DNA from: an uncultured Alistipes sp.
GTDB lineage: Bacteria > Bacteroidota > Bacteroidia > Bacteroidales > Rikenellaceae
Reading direction: 5' to 3'
Assembly: GCA_900539755.1 (NCBI GenBank)
Contig: UQDC01000001.1
Location: 248,001-312,000, forward strand
DNA: 64,000 nt
Positions within the stretch are counted from its first letter, which is position 1, and each line of letters opens with the position of its first letter. The translations under genes and the position numbers were made by a program. Below are positions 63,304 to 64,000 of this stretch, in pieces. The notes below the pieces were generated by a model. It did no database searches, was not told where the DNA came from, and saw nothing but the letters and a program-made list of their open reading frames with translations.

Positions 63304-64000
63304 TCAGTTTTTTTGTTCTGCAGTGATAAACTGAGCAAATCCTGAAGCTGTTCCCCATTCATAGTGAGTCTTATAATACTCATTCAATGGTGCAAAGTTT
63401 GAAGCGCGTAAGGGGACATAGCAACTCAATCCACAATACTGCTCATGGGGCAGTAACTCCGGATTCTCTTCTCGACTTACCGACCACTGCTGGATGATAG
63501 CCGAGCCCAATGCTTCCCGGAATGCATTATAGTCTTGTTCCAGCTCCTCCGGGTTGGTCCAGTAACCCAACTCGATAATCTGATTCAAATCGTACAAAGG
63601 TGTATCTTCCTCGATCAATTGGCTGTTGGCTGTCAAAGCTGAGAAATAATCTGTTGGATCTGCCAATAATTTTCCGAGAATTATTCGTGTTTTGGCTGCC
63701 AATGACTCCAACTTGTCAGTCTGGATGACTGAAACATCAAAATTGTCAAATTGTTCATTCGGCAACGAGTTGTACCAACCTGAACTCATATAGGCCACAT
63801 TATAAAGATCAGCTTGTGGTTTGGCAAACAGATACTCCATGATCACATGATAAGGGAAGCCGACACCTGGCAGTGGAGCCATGCAACCTACCATATATGA
63901 GCATTTGTTCCGCAATGCATAGGCTGTCTCCACATTGCCCATCTGACAGGCATGGAACATAATGAAATCGTATTTAATCGGTAACAAATTGGCGAGAGCA
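63304..64000 (-). CDS. clostripain-family (C11) cysteine peptidase, C-terminal part
   Basis: Runs off the right edge. The frame is open through 64000; a TTG at 63987 could initiate but the upstream codons (ALANLLPIKYDFIMFHACQM) continue the family pattern, in which a conserved ...FDxxxxDACLMG... segment holds the catalytic cysteine. Here FHACQMGNVETAYALRNKCS carries it (the usual Asp before Ala is His), so the histidine of the dyad should lie in the missing N-terminal part. The 232 visible residues include IMEYLFAKPQADLYNVAYMS and a tail ending FITAEQKN. Bacteroidetes secrete such peptidases, sometimes with lipoproteins. Confidence 0.8.
   Translation of the reverse strand, partial: ALANLLPIKYDFIMFHACQMGNVETAYALRNKCSYMVGCMAPLPGVGFPYHVIMEYLFAKPQADLYNVAYMSSGWYNSLPNEQFDNFDVSVIQTDKLESLAAKTRIILGKLLADPTDYFSALTANSQLIEEDTPLYDLNQIIELGYWTNPEELEQDYNAFREALGSAIIQQWSVSREENPELLPHEQYCGLSCYVPLRASNFAPLNEYYKTHYEWGTASGFAQFITAEQKN

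Overview
The window is bacterial chromosome from the Bacteroidetes, most likely order Bacteroidales and plausibly Rikenellaceae/Alistipes-like (this last step is inference from gene content and protein style, not a search). Support for the phylum: start codons lack Shine-Dalgarno sequences, many upstream regions carry the Bacteroidetes -7 element TAnnTTTG (sometimes with a TTTG/TTG -33 box about 19-20 bases before it), and the protein families (AraC regulator with a CPEC motif, TenI-like domain, long-form IspG, DUF3108, clostripain-type peptidase) are typical of the group.

Layout. 1-3104: edge of an unknown gene, a small unknown protein and two tandem secreted esterases. 3349-22240: one long plus-strand ribosomal run merging the str, S10, spc and alpha operons (rpsL-rpsG-fusA-rpsJ, rplC to rpsN, rpsH to secY-map-infA-rpmJ, rpsM-rpsK-rpsD-rpoA-rplQ), starting at a near-ideal promoter and closed by a strong terminator. 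Tight spacing is broken at three places (before rplC, rpsH and rpsD) by 150-450 bases of hairpin-rich non-coding sequence that look like internal ribosomal-protein leaders. 22264-43384: housekeeping genes, each mostly with its own promoter and terminator: eno, prfB, a radical SAM protein, an MsbA-type ABC exporter, trpS, a ClC channel/transporter, an AraC regulator, bioA, mnmA, a ROK sugar kinase, lon, valS.

43492-47930: the accessory part. A phage-type large terminase and a degenerate small-terminase-like protein on the minus strand, preceded on the same strand by a 156-base sequence with exact tRNA acceptor, D-arm and T-arm geometry but about 107 bases of other hairpins in place of the anticodon arm, then a very acidic 89-residue protein, and divergently a CI/LexA-like S24 repressor with palindromic operators. 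No integrase, capsid or tail genes are present. I regard this as the most interesting region: either a prophage remnant or a small domesticated module with an undescribed tRNA-like RNA.

48096-64000: ung, a YegS-like lipid kinase, an ApbE lipoprotein, a TenI-ThiE fusion, dtd followed by a shortened MazG-like protein that has lost its catalytic centre, a class III aminotransferase, ispG, recG, two envelope proteins of unknown role, and at the right edge a lipoprotein and the C-terminal part of a clostripain-family (C11) peptidase.

No rRNA, canonical tRNA, CRISPR array or insertion sequence was seen.
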